Below, piece after piece: positions 1 through 7,574 of a stretch of 30,523 nucleotides of DNA. Positions within the stretch are counted from its first letter, which is position 1; each line of letters starts with the position of its first letter. The stretch spans positions 1 to 30,523 of the forward strand of contig CABUSR010000022.1 in the NCBI GenBank assembly GCA_902494245.1. Reading direction: 5' to 3'. Position numbers and translations under genes: made by a program. The notes below the pieces were generated by a model. It was not told the origin of the DNA and ran no database searches. It was given only the letters and a program-made list of their open reading frames with translations. The DNA comes from an uncultured Collinsella sp. GTDB taxonomy: Bacteria > Actinomycetota > Coriobacteriia > Coriobacteriales > Coriobacteriaceae.

Positions 1-48
1 GAGAGTACTGCGGGGTCAGCCCGTGGGAGGCCAGGGCGCCGCTGACCG
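1..48 (+). rRNA. rrf: 5S ribosomal RNA, 3' part (cut by window start)
   Basis: The first ~48 bases read like the 3' third of a bacterial 5S rRNA: GTACTGCGGGGT, then CCCGTGGGAG, then CGCCGCTGACC, which would close helix I with the missing 5' end. The exact 3' end (about 47-49) is estimated. The rest of the gene, and presumably the 16S-23S part of an rRNA operon, lies upstream of the window. A strong terminator follows at 80-111. Confidence 0.85.
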
Positions 49-79
49 GTGGACGGCACCGAGCCGTCATCGAGCTTGG

Positions 80-111
80 AAGGGGGAGGTCTCGCGGCCT
101 CCCCCTTTTTT
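80..111 (+). terminator. Intrinsic terminator of the rRNA operon
   Basis: GGGGGAGG (82-89) pairs with CCTCCCCC (98-105) around an 8-nt loop and is followed by six T (106-111). It lies directly after the 5S rRNA end and separates the rRNA operon from the acpS promoter. Confidence 0.92.
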
Positions 112-161
112 GCGTTTACGGGCTTTTGTCTCACATAGTAGCTGTGTTTTATAACCCTCGT

Positions 162-190
162 TTGTCGCATCTTCTGTGAACGGGCTACAA
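162..190 (+). promoter_or_regulatory. Sigma70-type promoter of the acpS operon
   Basis: TTGTCG (162-167) and TACAAT (185-190) are separated by 17 bp and lie 30 bp upstream of the acpS start. Transcription would start near 197, giving a short leader with the ribosome binding site GGAGGTG at 211-217. This is probably the main promoter for the genes up to tsaD, because no terminator is seen before 7044. Confidence 0.65.
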
Positions 191-220
191 TAACTTAGTC
201 TGTGCGATATGGAGGTGAAC

Positions 221-760
221 ATGGCTGAAGCTGGTATCGGCGTTGATATCGTCGAGATTTCCCGCATGAAATCAATTCTTGAAAAGACGCCGTCGTTTGC
301 TCGGCGTGTGTTTACCGAAGAAGAGCGTGCGTATTGCGATGCATCATCGCGTCCCGCTGCTCACTATGCGAGCCGCTTTGCTTCGCGCGAGGCGGTACTT
401 AAAGCTCTCGGCACGGGTTTTAGTCAAGGCGTGGGTCGCAAGGATGTTTCGGTTACGCGTGATAAACTCGGCAAACCGAAGGCGCTGCTTTCGGGCCGTG
501 CTCTCGAGATCGCTCAAGAACTGGGTGTTGTTGAGGTCGCTCTTTCCATTACGCTTACAGGAGACTTGGCCGTTGCGAATGCCATCGCGATTACCGAAGA
601 TGCTCGGCCTAAGCCAAAAGAGGAAAAGGTGAGCACCAAGAAACGCGTAGCGCAGACATTTAAAGAGGCTCGCTCTGTTTTAGATGAGCTTGAGCAGCTG
701 CAGAATTCAGCATTGACGGAGCACCTGGGCGATGCTTCGCAAGATACGCTAGGAGCATAG
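221..760 (+). CDS. acpS: Holo-[acyl-carrier-protein] synthase with C-terminal extension
   Basis: AcpS transfers 4'-phosphopantetheine from CoA to the serine of apo-ACP and so activates fatty acid synthesis in the cytosol. The N-terminus GIGVDIVEISRM carries the Mg-binding Asp, and FASREAVLKALGTG is the second family signature. The frame is also open from an ATG at 209, but GGAGGTG at 211-217 is an ideal ribosome binding site for the ATG at 221, so that start was chosen (179 aa). The family is usually about 120-130 aa. Here the enzyme domain ends near residue 125, and a charged tail of about 50 residues rich in K, E and A follows, with no recognised domain. First gene of the operon; its stop abuts the nnr start. 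Confidence 0.93.
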   Translation: MAEAGIGVDIVEISRMKSILEKTPSFARRVFTEEERAYCDASSRPAAHYASRFASREAVLKALGTGFSQGVGRKDVSVTRDKLGKPKALLSGRALEIAQELGVVEVALSITLTGDLAVANAIAITEDARPKPKEEKVSTKKRVAQTFKEARSVLDELEQLQNSALTEHLGDASQDTLGA

Positions 761-2377
761 ATGAAACCGGTTTTGAGTACCGAAGAAGTCGTTCGTCTCG
801 AGGATATCATCGAACGCGAAGGGACTTCGAAGGCCGAGCTTATGGAGCTAGCGGGTGAGTTTGCCGCCAACGAGGTCTTGAAGCTCAATCCCGATCGGGT
901 TCTCGTTCTGGTCGGTTTTGGTAATAATGGCGGCGACGGTTGGGTTGCCGCCGATATCCTGAGCCATAAGGGTGTGGACGTGGATATCGTTTCTCCGGTT
1001 GAGCCGGATGAGATTCCTGCTGCTCTGGCACGTCATGTTGCTCGTCGTACTGCCGGCCGCGATGTGTACGTTTGCGTCGGCCCCTCGCGTGACGAACTCG
1101 AGGTTTTGATCGATAAGGCCGATGTTGTTGTCGATGCCATTTTTGGTACCGGTTTCCACGGAAATCTGCGTGCGCCGTTCTCCATCTGGATTCCTACGGT
1201 CAATGAATGCGCCGATTGTGTCGTATCCATTGATGTTCCCTCGGGCCTGAATGCCGAGACGGGCGTTGTTGATGACGACTGCATTCGTGCCGAGCATACG
1301 GTGACGATGATTGCGCCCAAGATTGGTCTGTATAGCGCTGATGGTCCTGAGTATGCTGGCGATTTGATCTGCGGCAATCTTTACGACCGTCTTGACGAGG
1401 TCATCGATGATGTCGACCACGCCGCCGAGATTGTCGAGCCCGGTGACTTAGTTGATTACTTTGCCCCACTACCTACGAATATCGATAAGTATTCCCGTGG
1501 CTCTGTGCTTATTGTCGCCGGATCTGCGCAATATCCTGGTGCTGCCATTATGGCGGCCAAGTCTGCAGCTCGCGCGGGTGCTGGTTACGTGGCAGTCGCG
1601 GCTCCTGACGCCTGCGCCAATCTTATTCGCATGGCACTTCCTTCGATTCCCGTCTTTGCTATTCCGTCTGATTCCCGCGGCTCCTTTGGCGCCGCTGCGC
1701 GCATGACGGTGTGCGAGATTGCAAAGAAGTACAGCTGTGTACTGTGCGGTCCCGGTATGACGACATCTGCCGGCGCTATGCAGGTGGTTTCGGGCTTGCT
1801 CGAGCTTGATGTGCCGCTTATCTTGGACGCCGATGCACTCAACTGCCTTGCTAAGATTGCCATTGACGGTATTGATAGTAATCCCGAGATGTATCGTCGC
1901 GAGCAGCCGTTGGTTATGACGCCGCACTATCGTGAACTTTCGCGTCTGGTTGCCGGTGACGAGGTGAACGACCTTGGTACTGCGATTGCAGCCGCGCAGA
2001 AGGTTGTCTGGGCTGCAGGCTCTGACAATCTGGTGGTCATTGCCAAGGGGCCGACGACGGCTATCTGTGGCGTTGAGCGTGTGCTGCTGCCGCTCTCGGG
2101 TCCGGCTTCTCTGGCAACTGCCGGTTCGGGTGATGTTCTCGCGGGTATTTTGGCCGGCACGCTTGCCACCATGCGCGACGAGATGGATCGTTGGGAGTTG
2201 CTGTATTCGTACGCCGTCGCACTTCACAGCTACGCCGGTTTTGCCGCGGCGACGGAGTATGGTGAGAAGAGCGTTATCGCGACCGATCTTATTGACTTGA
2301 TCGGTCCTGCCATGGAACTGGCGGCAAAGGATGCGCTCGAAGATCTGGGAATCATGGACGAAGGGTCGGATGACTAA
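761..2377 (+). CDS. nnr: Bifunctional NAD(P)H-hydrate epimerase / ADP-dependent dehydratase
   Basis: This enzyme repairs hydrated NAD(P)H. The N-terminal YjeF_N domain epimerises NAD(P)HX and the C-terminal YjeF_C (ribokinase-like) domain dehydrates the S form using ADP or ATP. The N-terminal half shows VGFGNNGGDG (residues 51-60) and the IDVPSGLNAETG motif. The C-terminal half shows LCGPGM, ILDADALN, MTPHYREL and the nucleotide-binding ATAGSGDVLAGI. At 538 aa it has the usual full two-domain length. It starts directly after the acpS stop, with AGGAG inside the end of acpS, so translational coupling is likely. The order acpS-nnr-alr is common in Gram-positive bacteria. Confidence 0.95.
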   Translation: MKPVLSTEEVVRLEDIIEREGTSKAELMELAGEFAANEVLKLNPDRVLVLVGFGNNGGDGWVAADILSHKGVDVDIVSPVEPDEIPAALARHVARRTAGRDVYVCVGPSRDELEVLIDKADVVVDAIFGTGFHGNLRAPFSIWIPTVNECADCVVSIDVPSGLNAETGVVDDDCIRAEHTVTMIAPKIGLYSADGPEYAGDLICGNLYDRLDEVIDDVDHAAEIVEPGDLVDYFAPLPTNIDKYSRGSVLIVAGSAQYPGAAIMAAKSAARAGAGYVAVAAPDACANLIRMALPSIPVFAIPSDSRGSFGAAARMTVCEIAKKYSCVLCGPGMTTSAGAMQVVSGLLELDVPLILDADALNCLAKIAIDGIDSNPEMYRREQPLVMTPHYRELSRLVAGDEVNDLGTAIAAAQKVVWAAGSDNLVVIAKGPTTAICGVERVLLPLSGPASLATAGSGDVLAGILAGTLATMRDEMDRWELLYSYAVALHSYAGFAAATEYGEKSVIATDLIDLIGPAMELAAKDALEDLGIMDEGSDD

Positions 2378-2379
2378 TC

Positions 2380-3525
2380 ATGAATAAAGCCGATTTGACG
2401 CGCTGGTCCTGGGTTGAGATCGACCGCGGGGCGCTCCGTCGCAACACGAGGGCCTATAAGAACTTGTTGAATCCACGTCAGCGCCTGTGCTGCGTGGTCA
2501 AGGCTGATGCTTATGGCCATGGAGCTGTTGAGTGCGCCAAGATCATGTATTCGGCCGGTGCCGATATGTTTGCCGTGGCGACGGTTAACGAGGGCGTTGA
2601 GCTCCGACAGGGCGGGATTACGAAACCCATTCTCATCCTAAGCGAGCCGCCTATCGAGGCCATTCCGACGTTGCTCGAGTTTGATATCATGCCCTCGGTC
2701 TATACGTCTGACTTTGCTCTTGCGTATGGCGAATGTGCCGTCGCGGCGGGCAAGGTGGGCAAGTATCATCTCGCCATCGAGACGGGCATGAACCGCATCG
2801 GCGTACATTACACGCAGGTGCTCGACTTTGTCCGCGGTATTAATTTCCATCGCGGTATTCAGTGCGACGGCGTATTTACGCACTTCGCCACGGCCGATGA
2901 ACCTTCGGGCTGGGACTACAAGCTGCAGTGTCAGCGCTTTACCGAGGCCGTTCAGGCCATTAAGGATGCGGGTTTTGAGTGCGGTATCGTGCACTGCGCC
3001 AACACGCCGTCTTCGATGCTCGACCCCTCGATGCATTTTGATATGATTCGCGCCGGCGTTGGCTTGTATGGCATGCAGCCGTGCGAGCTGAGTGGCCGCG
3101 TGATGCAGCTTGATCCCGTTATGAGCGTCCATGCGCGCGTGACGCGCGTGGCGCACCCTGCGATGGGTGAGGGCGTGGGCTACGGTTTTACCTACCGCGT
3201 ACCGCGTACACGCGTTCAGATCTGCACGCTGCCGATCGGTTATGCCGACGGCCTATCGCGTACGCTTTCCAATCGTATGGATGTGCTGTATCGCGGCGAG
3301 CGTGTGCATCAGGTTGGCAATATCTGCATGGACCAGTTTATGGTCGCCATTCAGTCCAACCCGGCACACGAGATTCCCGAGGCCGAACATGGTGATGAGA
3401 TGATTATTGTCGGCCGCGATGGCGATGCCGAGATCACTATGGACGAGATGGCCCGACTGCGCGGAACGATTAACTACGAGGTCGCCTGCGGCTTTGGCAT
3501 GCGTCTCGACAAGGTCTACGTGTAG
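2380..3525 (+). CDS. alr: Alanine racemase
   Basis: A PLP enzyme that interconverts L- and D-alanine, supplying D-Ala for peptidoglycan. The PLP lysine is K41 in VVKADAYGHGA. The second catalytic residue is Y268 in GVGYGFTYR, followed by LPIGYADGLSR. At 381 aa it has the normal length for the barrel plus C-terminal beta domain. It starts 2 nt after the nnr stop. The ribosome binding site is weak, so coupling to nnr translation is plausible. Confidence 0.96.
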   Translation: MNKADLTRWSWVEIDRGALRRNTRAYKNLLNPRQRLCCVVKADAYGHGAVECAKIMYSAGADMFAVATVNEGVELRQGGITKPILILSEPPIEAIPTLLEFDIMPSVYTSDFALAYGECAVAAGKVGKYHLAIETGMNRIGVHYTQVLDFVRGINFHRGIQCDGVFTHFATADEPSGWDYKLQCQRFTEAVQAIKDAGFECGIVHCANTPSSMLDPSMHFDMIRAGVGLYGMQPCELSGRVMQLDPVMSVHARVTRVAHPAMGEGVGYGFTYRVPRTRVQICTLPIGYADGLSRTLSNRMDVLYRGERVHQVGNICMDQFMVAIQSNPAHEIPEAEHGDEMIIVGRDGDAEITMDEMARLRGTINYEVACGFGMRLDKVYV

Positions 3526-3533
3526 GAGCCGCT

Positions 3534-4154
3534 ATGGGCGTCATGCACATCCCCGGCCATACCCATCAGGCACCACGTGAGGTCGCACTCGAGGAAATTG
3601 AGGCCGTTCTGGGCGATTGTCACCTCTGCCAGCTCTACCAGTCGCGTCACAATATCGTGTTTGGCGTGGGAAACCCCCGCGCTCGCGTGATGTTTATTGG
3701 CGAGGCGCCGGGCCGCAATGAGGATTTGCAGGGCGAGCCCTTTGTGGGGGCGGCAGGCGAGGACCTCAACGGCATTTTGTCGCTGGCGGGGCTCAAACGC
3801 GAAGACGTCTACATTGCCAACGTGCTTAAGTGCCGCCCGCCGGGAAACCGCAATCCGCGTCCCGAGGAAGTGCTGGCTTGCTCGCCGTTTTTGCGTGAGC
3901 AGATTCGAAGCATCTGGCCTGATATTATCGTGACGCTCGGCAACCCCGCGACGCACTTTGTGCTTAAGACCGAGATTGGCATTACTAAGCTGCGCGGCAG
4001 GTTCCACCAGATGGGGCATTTTGTAGTAATGCCCACTTTTCATCCGGCAGCAGCGCTGCGCAATCCGGCGTGGCAGGAGCTACTGGAGGAAGACTTTAAG
4101 ATGCTGGGCGATTATCTGGAGCGACATCCCGCACCAGAGGACGCCTCGGAATAA
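3534..4154 (+). CDS. Family-4 uracil-DNA glycosylase with 4Fe-4S cluster
   Basis: It removes uracil from DNA as the first step of base excision repair. GEAPGRNEDLQGEPFVGAAG (residues 56 on) is the family-4 motif, and FHPAAALRNP is the C-terminal uracil-recognition motif. Four cysteines at about C29, C32, C100 and C116 fit the cluster ligands of this family. At 206 aa it has the usual length. The ATG has a good AGGAG at 3526-3530. It lies between alr and tsaE in the same operon. Family assignment is firm; uracil as the main substrate is inferred from the family. Confidence 0.93.
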   Translation: MGVMHIPGHTHQAPREVALEEIEAVLGDCHLCQLYQSRHNIVFGVGNPRARVMFIGEAPGRNEDLQGEPFVGAAGEDLNGILSLAGLKREDVYIANVLKCRPPGNRNPRPEEVLACSPFLREQIRSIWPDIIVTLGNPATHFVLKTEIGITKLRGRFHQMGHFVVMPTFHPAAALRNPAWQELLEEDFKMLGDYLERHPAPEDASE

Positions 4155-4166
4155 TAAGGAGCATAT

Positions 4167-4673
4167 ATGTCCCTGGAGCGCCTGGGGGTAGGTACTTACA
4201 AAACGACTTGCGCTGCCGATACGGAGTACTTTGGCGAGCTAATTGCACCGTGTCTTGAGGACGGCGATGTGCTCATCCTGACCGGTGGCCTGGGAGTGGG
4301 CAAAACTCACTTTACCAAGGGCGTCTCGCGCGGGCTGGGCGATGGGCATATGGTTACGAGCCCTACGTTTGCGCTCATGGCCGTTCACGATCAAGGCCGT
4401 ATTCCGCTGTTTCACTTTGATCTATACCGTCTGGAGCATGCCTACGAGCTCGAGGATACGGGCATTTTCGATGTGCTGGGCTATGAGGGTGCTTGCCTGC
4501 TGGAATGGGGCGAACAATTCCAGGACGAGCTGACGGATGAGTATCTTTCGGTGACGCTCAAGCGTGATGAGGGCGACAGCGATGTGCGAACGATAACGCT
4601 TGAGGCGCACGGTGACCGCGCAATGGAGCTTTCCCATTTGATTGATAGGGCTGTACAAGATGAGCTTGCATAA
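4167..4673 (+). CDS. tsaE: tRNA threonylcarbamoyladenosine biosynthesis ATPase TsaE
   Basis: TsaE is the ATPase that works with TsaB-TsaD to place threonylcarbamoyl on A37 of ANN-decoding tRNAs. The Walker A motif is GGLGVGKT (about residues 40-47), followed by TSPTFALM and the LLEWGEQF motif. At 168 aa it has the family length. AGGAG lies just before the ATG. Its last 14 bases overlap the start of the tsaB-rimI-tsaD gene, so all parts of the t6A complex are translated from adjacent frames. Confidence 0.94.
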   Translation: MSLERLGVGTYKTTCAADTEYFGELIAPCLEDGDVLILTGGLGVGKTHFTKGVSRGLGDGHMVTSPTFALMAVHDQGRIPLFHFDLYRLEHAYELEDTGIFDVLGYEGACLLEWGEQFQDELTDEYLSVTLKRDEGDSDVRTITLEAHGDRAMELSHLIDRAVQDELA

Positions 4674-7044
4674 CGACAACGCGCTGGTGGTGGCGCTCGA
4701 TACCTCGACCGACATGCTTGCCTGCGCGGCAAGCTGGATTGATGGGCAGACGGGCGAGACGAAGCTCGTGAGTGGCGACCACATGTGTCGCCGTCACGCC
4801 AACGTTGAGCTCGTGAATACCGTTGATGGCGTGCTGGCTCAAGCCGGTCTGGATCGCAGCGATGTTGGTTACTACGTGGTCGGCCGCGGCCCGGGGTCGT
4901 TTACGGGTGTGCGCATCGGCATCTCCACTGCCAAGGGCCTCGCGCGCGGTGCCAATGTTCCGCTGCTGGGCGTGTCGACGCTCGACGCTTGCGCTTGGAC
5001 GGCGTGGAAGGCTGGCGTGCGCGGCAAGCTTGGTATCTTGGCCGATGCTATGCGCGGTGAGGTATATCCGGCGCTGTATATGCTGGTCGATGAGGGTCCC
5101 GAGCGTCAATTTGAGCGCGAACACGTGGTCAAGGCCGCCGTGGCGCTCGATGAGTGGCGCCAAGCAGCGGACTGGGACCAGGTTCAGCTGACCGGTGACG
5201 GTCTCGTGCGCTATGGCAAGCTGCTGGGTGAGGACGAGACCGTCCGCTGCGTGGAGCGCGACCTGTGGTGGCCTTCGGGCGAGGGCTTGCTGCTCGCGCA
5301 CGCTGCGGGTGACGGCGATCCGGCTCGCGTCCTGCCGATTTACACGCGCCTTTCGGATGCCGAGGAAAACGAGCGCAAGCGTCTTGGTCTTGCCGAGAGT
5401 GCGCAGAGCGAAATTACGGGCGTTGCCGATGAGCTCGCCGGTCGTCATCTGCAGTTCCGTCCCATGGGCGCGGCGGATGCCGAGGGCGCGAGCGCGCTAG
5501 AGGCTGCCTGCTTTGAAGGTGCCGGACACGAGACGTGGACGCCGGGCATGTTCCTGTCCGAACTGGGCGAGGACGTCGCTGCGCCGCGCAGTTGGTGGGT
5601 GGCACACGACGACGGCAAGCTGCTGGGCCTTGCCGGCGGTATGGTCGTGGACGGTGATGTGCAGATTCTGGATGTCGCCGTCGACTCGGCACATCGCCGT
5701 GAGGGCATTGCCCGCAAGCTGCTGTCGCATGTGAGCTATGATGCCCAGATGCTCGGCTGCACCACGGCTTCGCTCGAGGTCGAGGACGGCAACGAGGGCG
5801 CGATTGCGCTCTATGCCGCTCTGGGCTTTACCGAGGTGGGTCGTCGTCGTGGCTACTACGGTGTCGGCAAAGACGCCATCGTCATGACGGCCCCACTTCC
5901 CCTCGTACTTCCGGTCGATAACGCCTCGCCCGAGCCGACGGCAGCCGAGCAACGCGTATGGCCGCTGCCTGCGCCTGGGCGCTCCGAGGGGGAGCGCGCC
6001 GAAATTGAGCGCCGCCGCCTGGTGCTCGCTATCGAGAGTTCCTGCGACGAGACGGCCGTGGCGATTATCGATGCGGATGGCAATATGCTGGCCAACCAGG
6101 TGTCGACACAGATTGATTTTCATGCCCGCTTTGGCGGCGTGGTGCCCGAGATCGCCTCGCGCAAACACGTTGAGGTGATTGTGAGTGTCGTGGATGCGGC
6201 GCTCGAGGATGCCGCGGCATCGCTTGGCCTTGAGGGTGGGGCGATTGCGCCCAGCGAGCTTGCCGCCGTGGGCGTGACACAGGGTCCGGGCCTGGTGGGC
6301 GCCCTCGTGGTGGGCGTTGCCTTTGCCAAAGGCTTTGCCTACGCTGCCGGTAAGCCGCTCATATGCGTCAACCATCTGGAGGGGCACCTGTTTGCCAACC
6401 TGCTGGCGCAACCCGACCTCAAACCGCCGTTTATCTTCACGCTTGTCTCGGGTGGGCACACCATGCTCGTGCACGTGAAGGCGTGGGACGACTACGAGGT
6501 GCTCGGTGAGACGCTCGACGACGCCGTGGGCGAGGCCTTCGACAAGGTGGCCAAGGCGTTGGGCCTGGGCTATCCCGGTGGCCCCATCATTTCCAAGCTG
6601 GCCGAGACAGGCAATCCCCGCGCGATTGATTTCCCCCGTGCGCTCAACAGCAGGGGAGACTATCGTTTCTCGCTTTCGGGCCTTAAAACGGCCGTGACGC
6701 TCTACATCGAGCAGGAGACCAAGGCCGGGCGCACGATTCACCTGCCCGATCTGGCAGCTTCGTTTGAGGCAGCTGTCTTTGACGTGCAGTACAAGAAGGC
6801 CAAAAACGCATTGCACGCTACCGGATGCAAGGAATACTGCATCGGCGGCGGCGTCTCGGCCAACCCGCATCTGCGCGAGATGATGATCAAGAAGCTTGGG
6901 CGTCAGGGGATTCGCGTAACGGTGCCGCCCTTGTCTGCCTGTACCGATAACGCAGCCATGATCGCGGAGGTCGCTCGCCGTAAATTCGACCGAGGTGAAA
7001 TCTCGCCGTTCGACGTCGACGCCGATCCAAACATGACGCTGTAG
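4660..7044 (+). CDS. tsaD: TsaB-RimI-TsaD fusion protein
   Basis: One 794-aa frame joins three proteins usually encoded separately. Residues about 1-245 are TsaB (ALDTSTDMLACA, GRGPGSFTGVRIGISTAKGL). Residues about 262-415 are a RimI-type GNAT acetyltransferase (DVAVDSAHRREGIARKLL is the acetyl-CoA loop). After a Pro/Glu-rich linker, residues about 450-794 are TsaD (IESSCDETAVAI; metal site HLEGH near residue 571; SGGHTMLV; GGGVSANPHLR). TsaB and TsaD form the core of the t6A37 tRNA-modifying complex, and RimI acetylates ribosomal protein S18. The ATG at 4660 overlaps tsaE by 14 nt; the frame is open further upstream only through a TTG at 4642. All key motifs are intact, so this is a functional-looking fusion and not decay. 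Confidence 0.93.
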   Translation: MSLHNDNALVVALDTSTDMLACAASWIDGQTGETKLVSGDHMCRRHANVELVNTVDGVLAQAGLDRSDVGYYVVGRGPGSFTGVRIGISTAKGLARGANVPLLGVSTLDACAWTAWKAGVRGKLGILADAMRGEVYPALYMLVDEGPERQFEREHVVKAAVALDEWRQAADWDQVQLTGDGLVRYGKLLGEDETVRCVERDLWWPSGEGLLLAHAAGDGDPARVLPIYTRLSDAEENERKRLGLAESAQSEITGVADELAGRHLQFRPMGAADAEGASALEAACFEGAGHETWTPGMFLSELGEDVAAPRSWWVAHDDGKLLGLAGGMVVDGDVQILDVAVDSAHRREGIARKLLSHVSYDAQMLGCTTASLEVEDGNEGAIALYAALGFTEVGRRRGYYGVGKDAIVMTAPLPLVLPVDNASPEPTAAEQRVWPLPAPGRSEGERAEIERRRLVLAIESSCDETAVAIIDADGNMLANQVSTQIDFHARFGGVVPEIASRKHVEVIVSVVDAALEDAAASLGLEGGAIAPSELAAVGVTQGPGLVGALVVGVAFAKGFAYAAGKPLICVNHLEGHLFANLLAQPDLKPPFIFTLVSGGHTMLVHVKAWDDYEVLGETLDDAVGEAFDKVAKALGLGYPGGPIISKLAETGNPRAIDFPRALNSRGDYRFSLSGLKTAVTLYIEQETKAGRTIHLPDLAASFEAAVFDVQYKKAKNALHATGCKEYCIGGGVSANPHLREMMIKKLGRQGIRVTVPPLSACTDNAAMIAEVARRKFDRGEISPFDVDADPNMTL

Positions 7045-7061
7045 CTGGTACGACGCGGTCC

Positions 7062-7186
7062 CCGGACGGAGGGGCCGGATATAAGGTTTCCTGCTCTACA
7101 GTCCTGCGCAAGACGAAGGCCACATTAAGTGGCCTTCTTTGCGTGCGGAACTCGTGATAAACCTTATATCCGGCCCCTCCGCCCGG
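7062..7186 (+). repeat. Long-armed palindromic element, copy 1
   Basis: The left arm 7062-7089 and right arm 7159-7186 are inverted repeats of each other (27 of 28 positions, one A-C mismatch). They enclose a 69-nt core (7090-7158). The core has its own 9-bp stem, GAAGGCCAC (7115-7123) with GTGGCCTTC (7129-7137), around ATTAA. The core is nearly identical to those at 11884-11952 and 29700-29769, but the arms differ in sequence from those copies. It begins 17 nt after the tsaD stop. Arms GC-rich outside and AT-rich next to the core are seen in all three copies. No long T-run follows the outer arm, so it is not a standard terminator. Confidence 0.9.
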
Positions 7187-7304
7187 CTCCCGCGGCTCTC
7201 AGGGGCATCTCTCATGCAAAAACTGTCGTGGGGTAAAGTCCGAGGTCAGTGGCGTTTTATACCGAGAATTTCAAAAAAAGTTGAAAATTCATTACAAATT
7301 TGCG

Positions 7305-7333
7305 TTGACTTTAGGTAACTAAAGTTTCATACT
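7305..7333 (+). promoter_or_regulatory. cstA promoter with palindromic operator in the spacer
   Basis: TTGACT (7305-7310), a 17-bp spacer, then CATACT (7328-7333). Start of transcription would be near 7340. ACTTTAG (7308-7314) and CTAAAGT (7319-7325) form a perfect inverted repeat around GTAA and fill the spacer, where a bound repressor would block RNA polymerase. The regulator is unknown. The half-site TTTAGG is loosely like DtxR-family boxes, but not close enough to assign. Confidence 0.6.
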
Positions 7334-7351
7334 CCTTTTCAACCACTGGGG

Positions 7352-7380
7352 GATGTGAACACGCACGGATCGTTCACATC
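7352..7380 (+). repeat. 9-bp inverted repeat in the cstA leader
   Basis: GATGTGAAC (7352-7360) and GTTCACATC (7372-7380) are perfect inverted repeats with an 11-nt loop, at about +13 to +41 of the predicted transcript. The left arm could also pair imperfectly with GTTCACGCATC (7408-7418) over the start of the leader peptide, so it might switch access to the leader start. It could equally be a DNA operator. Confidence 0.55.
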
Positions 7381-7404
7381 ATGATTGAAGAGGATTTCTT
7401 AGAC

Positions 7405-7449
7405 ATGTTCACGCATCAGCTAAACATTATCAGCGTAGTAATTATCTGA
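7405..7449 (+). CDS. Leader peptide rich in Leu/Ile/Val upstream of cstA
   Basis: A 14-codon frame, MFTHQLNIISVVII, then TGA. Seven of 14 residues are branched-chain amino acids, with the run Val-Val-Ile-Ile just before the stop. A purine-rich GAAGAGGA lies 10 nt upstream of the ATG. An in-frame ATG at 7381 would give a 22-residue form but has no visible ribosome binding site. Composition, position before alternative stems and an intrinsic terminator, and lack of any other role fit a transcription attenuator leader like those of ilv operons. No homologue is known to me. Confidence 0.55.
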   Translation: MFTHQLNIISVVII

Positions 7450-7451
7450 TG

Positions 7452-7494
7452 CGGGTTAGCACATACAGCTAGCCCGTACGATAACGGGCGGCTG
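7452..7494 (+). promoter_or_regulatory. Two mutually exclusive RNA stems after the leader peptide
   Basis: CGGGTTAGC (7452-7460) can pair with GCTAGCCCG (7468-7476), 9 bp with one G-U. The same GCCCG (7472-7476) can instead pair with CGGGC (7485-7489), extended by CAGC (7466-7469) with GCTG (7491-7494). A ribosome stalled on the last Val/Ile codons would cover the 5' arm of the first stem and favour the second. I could not see a clear pairing that would then open the terminator at 7498-7539, so the switch mechanism is incomplete. Confidence 0.5.
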
Positions 7495-7497
7495 ATG

Positions 7498-7539
7498 AAG
7501 ATGAGGGCCGTCGAGCGCAACCGACGGCCCTCATTTTTT
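7498..7539 (+). terminator. Intrinsic terminator in the cstA leader (putative attenuator)
   Basis: GAGGGCCGTCG (7503-7513) pairs perfectly with CGACGGCCCTC (7522-7532) around an 8-nt loop. A/T pairs extend the stem and a run of T occupies 7534-7539. It lies between the cstA promoter and the cstA start with no gene upstream except the leader peptide, so it should stop most transcripts unless it is prevented from forming. Confidence 0.88.
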
Positions 7540-7574
7540 ATGTCTAGGAAGTTCTTTTTAGAGGAGGAAATGTA

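Noticed and set aside
7062..7186. Palindromic element as an ordinary intrinsic terminator or integron attC site
   Set aside because: There is no adequate T-run after the outer stem. In attC sites the ends are conserved and the centre varies, the opposite of what is seen here. No integrase is in the window.
7201..7304. Riboswitch or additional gene between the first palindromic element and the cstA promoter
   Set aside because: The stretch is AT-rich without a conserved aptamer that I recognise or an open frame with a ribosome binding site.
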